Source of the DNA: Methanosarcinales archaeon
Lineage (GTDB): Archaea; Halobacteriota; Methanosarcinia; Methanosarcinales; Methanogasteraceae
Length of the DNA stretch: 8,637 nucleotides
Reading direction: 5' to 3'
Assembly: GCA_030609345.1 (NCBI GenBank)
Contig: JAUWCK010000033.1
Span: 1 to 8,637, forward strand
Part shown: positions 6,508 through 8,637 of the stretch, piece after piece
How the letters are laid out: each line of letters begins with the position of its first letter
How positions within the stretch are numbered: position 1 is the first letter of the stretch
Notes under the pieces: generated by a model
What the model was told of the DNA's origin: nothing
The model's input: only the letters and a program-made list of their open reading frames with translations
The model's database searches: none
Position numbers and translations under genes: made by a program

Positions 6508-6531
6508 ACTTAAATCTTTCGATTAATCGAA
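6508..6531 (-). promoter_or_regulatory. TATA-like box with adjoining 14-base palindromic operator candidate
   Basis: On the minus strand a perfect palindrome, TTCGATTAATCGAA (6518-6531), stands 2 bases upstream of a TATA-like ATTTAAGT (6515-6508), about 75 bases before the lipoprotein ATG. A repressor or activator dimer bound there would cover the BRE/TFB contact site. Both the promoter and the operator are inference from position and symmetry. Confidence 0.45.
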
Positions 6532-6592
6532 GAGTGCGCAATCCAGAAGTCTGGTTCGCAGACCCCGGACGCGAATAGCGGAACAGAATGCG

Positions 6593-6606
6593 GAGGTTCG
6601 AACCTC
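6593..6606. repeat. 14-base perfect palindrome resembling a tRNA T-arm
   Basis: GAGGTTCGAACCTC is perfectly self-complementary and contains the GGTTCGAACC core of tRNA T-arms and B boxes. No matching acceptor or anticodon arms are visible on either strand. It starts 5 bases after the stop of the metallophosphoesterase gene, so it could be a hairpin at the transcript end. No T-run follows. Confidence 0.4.
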
Positions 6607-6611
6607 GAGTC

Positions 6612-7268
6612 TCAGATGTTGTTGAACTGCACTTCGATACTCTCACCGATCGTGATGATCGCACTCCGCCCCTGCGACGCCTGCCCGACATTCACGATCC
6701 TGGTACCCTGTCTGGTCATCTCGCCCTGATCCTCGTGGATGTGCCCGCAGACGATCAGATCGACCTTGCCGATTGCACGTGCAAGCGCGTCGCTTCCGGC
6801 GTTTCCGCCCGGTATCCGGTCGAGCGTGTTCTTCGGGGGCGCATGTGATAGCAGTACGATCGTTCCACCGTTCTGGTCTGCCCGGATCAGGAGATCCTCG
6901 AGCATCGCCCCGATCTCGTCTTCGGATCGCTCGAATGGAGTGTCAAATGGTGTCGGATTCGATCCGCCGATGCCTGCGAAGGTTACGTTTTCGATGGTAT
7001 GCACAGCGCCGTCCAGATTGACGGCTCTCGATGCGTCAAGGATTGCAAGGATGCTTCTCTGATCGCAGTTCCCTGGAATCGCAAGCAGCGGGCATCCGAG
7101 TGGTTCGAGCAGATCGAGCAGTTCATAAGCCAGTTCGTCAGGTCCGAAATTGGTGATGTCGCCGGCGACCAGTACAGCATCGATGCTCCCGGTCCTCTCT
7201 GCCTCACGCACAAGGAGCGGTATGTGCGCATAATCGCCATGCGGGTCTGATATTGCCAGTAGTCTCAT
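6612..7268 (-). CDS. Calcineurin-like metallophosphoesterase (archaeal class III type)
   Basis: This 218-residue cytoplasmic enzyme has all dimetal-centre motifs in order: D8-x-H10 (SDPHGD), GD at 36-37 (VAGDITNFGP), GNCD at 66-69, SHAPP at 141-145 (H142), and GHIH at 175-178 followed by Glu. The late NVGQASQGR at 193-201 is typical of the small archaeal phosphoesterases related to COG2129/YfcE. Members hydrolyse phosphomonoesters or phosphodiesters, and the substrate cannot be read from the motifs. It lies 45 bases downstream of dacZ on the same strand, so a nucleotide such as c-di-AMP or its linear product pApA is a reasonable guess. Known archaeal and bacterial c-di-AMP hydrolases are mostly DHH or HD types, so this is inference. 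GAGG lies 7 bases before the ATG, and a separate TATA-like box is present. Confidence 0.9.
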   Translation of the reverse strand: MRLLAISDPHGDYAHIPLLVREAERTGSIDAVLVAGDITNFGPDELAYELLDLLEPLGCPLLAIPGNCDQRSILAILDASRAVNLDGAVHTIENVTFAGIGGSNPTPFDTPFERSEDEIGAMLEDLLIRADQNGGTIVLLSHAPPKNTLDRIPGGNAGSDALARAIGKVDLIVCGHIHEDQGEMTRQGTRIVNVGQASQGRSAIITIGESIEVQFNNI

Positions 7269-7303
7269 GTGTATGCCTCGATTGATGGTGATGACACGTC
7301 TGT

Positions 7304-7311
7304 CTTATATG
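7304..7311 (-). promoter_or_regulatory. Candidate TATA box for the metallophosphoesterase gene
   Basis: CATATAAG on the minus strand, preceded by an A-rich BRE-like stretch, centres about 39 bases before the ATG at 7268. This would give a leader of about 14 bases holding the GAGG site. The gene could then be expressed separately from dacZ. Confidence 0.4.
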
Positions 7312-7313
7312 TT

Positions 7314-8150
7314 TTACGGTAGCATCATCCAGCCCATCCCGCCGGGCTCGATCTCGATGATCTGCTCTCCGTCGTGGTAGACCCTGATCACGCCTGACTC
7401 GGAGACGACGACCGCAACCGCATCGGTTTCAGCGGTGATCGCGGCTGATGCTGCATGTCTGCCGCCAAGACCCTGCTGGATGCGCACCGATCTGGCATCC
7501 ACATCGAGATACCTGCCTGATGCACAGACAACCCCATCGCCAGAGACCACAAAAACGCCGTCCAGTTGCGCAAACTCCTTAAACGTCTCCCAGTTGTCCC
7601 GGTCCGTGATCATCAGGTCTTGCTGGTCGTGTCCTTTGAATGGGTTCAACAGGAGTTGGTGCGAGGCGCGCAGGACATTCGCCACATCCCCGATGATGAA
7701 AGCAGTGCCGATGTGTCTTCCTTCCCTTCCTTCAAGCGCGAGCTCGAGCGCGAGCTTCATAACTGCACGGAACGCGTCCGAATCTGCCAATCCCTCGTGT
7801 TCTTGCAGTGATTTTACTGCATAACTCTCTCTCGGATCATATACAATAATCGAATCAAAATGGGGACCATCGACCACCCCGACGACCGCTCCGCTTATCG
7901 CGCCCTCCAGATACCCCGCGACAGCGACCTCCTGGATACGCTCATGGAGCACAACCTCCTCCTTTTCGATGTGGTTCGGGATGATCCGATACAGCAGATC
8001 AGATGCCTGCCTCGGCATAACCACGACCGGAACCTCTGTCTCTATCCCGATACGTTCGGAAGTGTACGAATCCGGGAGTAATATGGTGGATGCGTGGATG
8101 CGTTCTGCAATATCGACTGCCGACCGGATTATTGCTTGTTTTGTCTGCAT
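7314..8150 (-). CDS. dacZ: Archaeal diadenylate cyclase DacZ (c-di-AMP synthase)
   Basis: This 278-residue protein makes cyclic di-AMP from two ATP through a DisA_N (DAC) domain. The catalytic half lies at about 140-260: EGREGRHIGTAFIIGD 140-155, LDGVFVVSGDG 196-206 (the DGA motif, here DGV), SGRYLDVDA 211-219, GLGGRHAASAAIT 227-239 (the RH motif), and ETDAVAVVVSESG 241-253. The first 110 residues (STILLPDSYTSERIG, EVPVVVMP) form the N-terminal domain found in archaeal DacZ. Length and layout fit full-length archaeal enzymes, and no membrane helix is present, so it is cytosolic. c-di-AMP in archaea is linked to osmotic and potassium homeostasis. DGV for DGA is a mild change close to the active site. 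GAGGGG lies 4 bases before the ATG. The metallophosphoesterase gene follows. Confidence 0.92.
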   Translation of the reverse strand: MQTKQAIIRSAVDIAERIHASTILLPDSYTSERIGIETEVPVVVMPRQASDLLYRIIPNHIEKEEVVLHERIQEVAVAGYLEGAISGAVVGVVDGPHFDSIIVYDPRESYAVKSLQEHEGLADSDAFRAVMKLALELALEGREGRHIGTAFIIGDVANVLRASHQLLLNPFKGHDQQDLMITDRDNWETFKEFAQLDGVFVVSGDGVVCASGRYLDVDARSVRIQQGLGGRHAASAAITAETDAVAVVVSESGVIRVYHDGEQIIEIEPGGMGWMMLP

Positions 8151-8174
8151 AAAATCCCCTCAATTATGCGTATG

Positions 8175-8184
8175 CATTATATGC
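8175..8184 (-). promoter_or_regulatory. Candidate TATA box upstream of dacZ
   Basis: GCATATAATG on the minus strand lies 25-34 bases before the dacZ ATG. It sits in a stretch with three GCATA copies between about 8166 and 8184. The distance leaves little or no leader, which fits poorly with the GAGGGG site, so a TATA-like box further upstream may be used instead. Confidence 0.3.
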
Positions 8185-8203
8185 CCCCATTCAATAAAAA
8201 CCT

Positions 8204-8218
8204 CCCGCCCCATGCGGG
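8204..8218. other. GC-rich hairpin in the dacZ upstream region
   Basis: A 5-bp stem CCCGC/GCGGG closes a 5-base loop. On the minus strand it is followed after 3 bases by a T5 run, like an intrinsic terminator or attenuator. It lies between dacZ and a TATA-like TATAAAAA (8229-8236) that reads on the plus strand. Too short to assign a role. Confidence 0.3.
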
Positions 8219-8308
8219 TGCTCATGAGTATAAAAATGGGGCACTGTCGATTCCAGTGAAATCGCCATGCTCTTGGATTCTAACGCAAGCGTCGACGGCA
8301 GAGCCGTT

Positions 8309-8406
8309 ACCGCAGAGTGCACAAAGCCACGCAGAGGGTTGAAAACGGTCACGAAATTCTTACGCCCTCCGCGTTCGGTCTTCGGCGCTGCTTCGCAGAC
8401 CGCGGT
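8309..8406. repeat. Imperfect inverted repeat of CGCAGAG type
   Basis: The left arm runs ACCGCAGAG ... ACGCAGAGGG (8309-8338). The right arm, read on the other strand, runs ACCGCGGTC ... ACGCGGAGGG (8406-8365). Both ends of the arms match and about 26 bases separate them. The ACCGCAGAG/ACGCAGAGG vocabulary resembles intergenic repeats I recall from other prokaryotic genomes. Copy number cannot be judged from one window. Confidence 0.45.
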
Positions 8407-8506
8407 GATAAATCACTTGATTTTCAGACCATGTCTAAAAATAGCTGACAACCCCCCCCTCCGCATCGAAAACTATATCCCCCAAAAGGAACAGAGCAAC
8501 AGCCAG

Positions 8507-8637
8507 ATGAAACAGCGAATATTGATATTACTCGTACTAACGCTCCTGCTGACCGTGCCCGCTGCAAGCGCAGGCTGCGTGCAGGTCACCCGGACGCTGA
8601 TGGAGTTTCAGGGTGCAGACGCCGTGTTCACACTCGA
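8507..8637 (+). CDS. Secreted or membrane-exported protein of unknown function, 3' end outside window
   Basis: Forty-three codons and part of another are visible. The N-terminus is a clear signal peptide: MKQR, a Leu/Ile-rich core (ILILLVLTLLLTV at about 5-17), then PAASAG with a likely signal peptidase cut after ASA at 21-23. The mature start is GCVQVTRTLMEFQGADAVFT; Cys25 follows a Ser-Ala-Gly and lacks the Leu expected of a lipobox, so a lipoprotein is less likely. I do not identify the family. The ATG at 8507 is the only start that gives this signal peptide. The nearest GGA-rich site is 16 bases away, so translation may be leaderless or nearly so from the CTATATC box at 8473-8479. It is the only plus-strand gene and is divergent from dacZ. 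Confidence 0.7.
   Translation, partial: MKQRILILLVLTLLLTVPAASAGCVQVTRTLMEFQGADAVFTL

Larger units (their letters stand above)
8151..8506. other. Intergenic region between divergent dacZ and secreted-protein genes
   Basis: This 356-base gap has no convincing coding frame on either strand. From left to right it holds the dacZ ribosome-binding site and TATA candidate, the GC hairpin, a plus-strand TATAAAAA at 8229-8236, a hairpin ACGGC-AGA-GCCGT at 8295-8307, the inverted repeat at 8309-8406, a run of eight C at 8452-8459, and a TATA-like CTATATC at 8473-8479 about 30 bases before the plus-strand gene. Confidence 0.6.

Noticed and set aside
6536..6612. Possible tRNA gene around the GGTTCGAACC core and the GTCTG-GTTCG-CAGAC hairpin
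   Set aside because: No acceptor stem, D-arm or correctly spaced anticodon arm can be drawn on either strand.
1..8637. CRISPR array, rRNA or insertion sequence with transposase
   Set aside because: No regularly spaced repeats, no rRNA-like stretch and no transposase motifs were seen on either strand.

Overview
The window looks archaeal, probably a methanogen- or ANME-related member of the Euryarchaeota/Halobacteriota. The reasons are an archaeal-type diadenylate cyclase (DacZ family), TATA-like boxes about 25-40 bases before several genes, purine-rich Shine-Dalgarno sites, and small nucleotidyltransferase/HEPN genes of a kind common in archaea. This is inference from gene content; no rRNA or other taxonomic marker is present. 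Almost everything lies on the minus strand, so the biological reading order runs from high to low coordinates. Only the last, partial gene is on the plus strand.

Right part (8637 to about 6612), housekeeping and signalling. A partial secreted protein on the plus strand diverges from dacZ (c-di-AMP synthase). Between them are 356 bases that hold TATA-like boxes, small hairpins and an imperfect inverted repeat. dacZ is followed after 43 bases by a class III metallophosphoesterase, possibly a phosphodiesterase partner.

Middle part (about 6611 to 5108). A predicted lipoprotein has a 14-base perfect palindrome just upstream of its TATA-like box. Its stop overlaps a C-terminal scrap of a DUF1016/YhcG-type nuclease. 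Next comes a short coding-like stretch that a single-base frameshift interrupts.

Left-centre part (5102 to 1343), a decayed defence or toxin-antitoxin island. It holds a visibly AT-richer KAP-family P-loop NTPase, an internally deleted type III DNA methyltransferase remnant, and an MNT-type nucleotidyltransferase. The nucleotidyltransferase overlaps a 21-codon stub of a HEPN partner. The stub runs in frame into a fused MntA-HepT protein. In a gapless alignment recalled from the family, that fusion has lost the catalytic His and the modified Tyr of the HEPN motif while keeping an intact nucleotidyltransferase motif.

Left end (1270 to 1). A protein with an integrase-N-terminal-like helical region but no recombinase catalytic domain is followed after 5 bases by the start of a U32-family (peptidase U32/RlhA-like) protein that runs off the window.

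The clearest overall signal is repeated loss of toxin or nuclease activity (HEPN, DUF1016, type III methylase) while the nucleotidyltransferases and the KAP NTPase stay intact.
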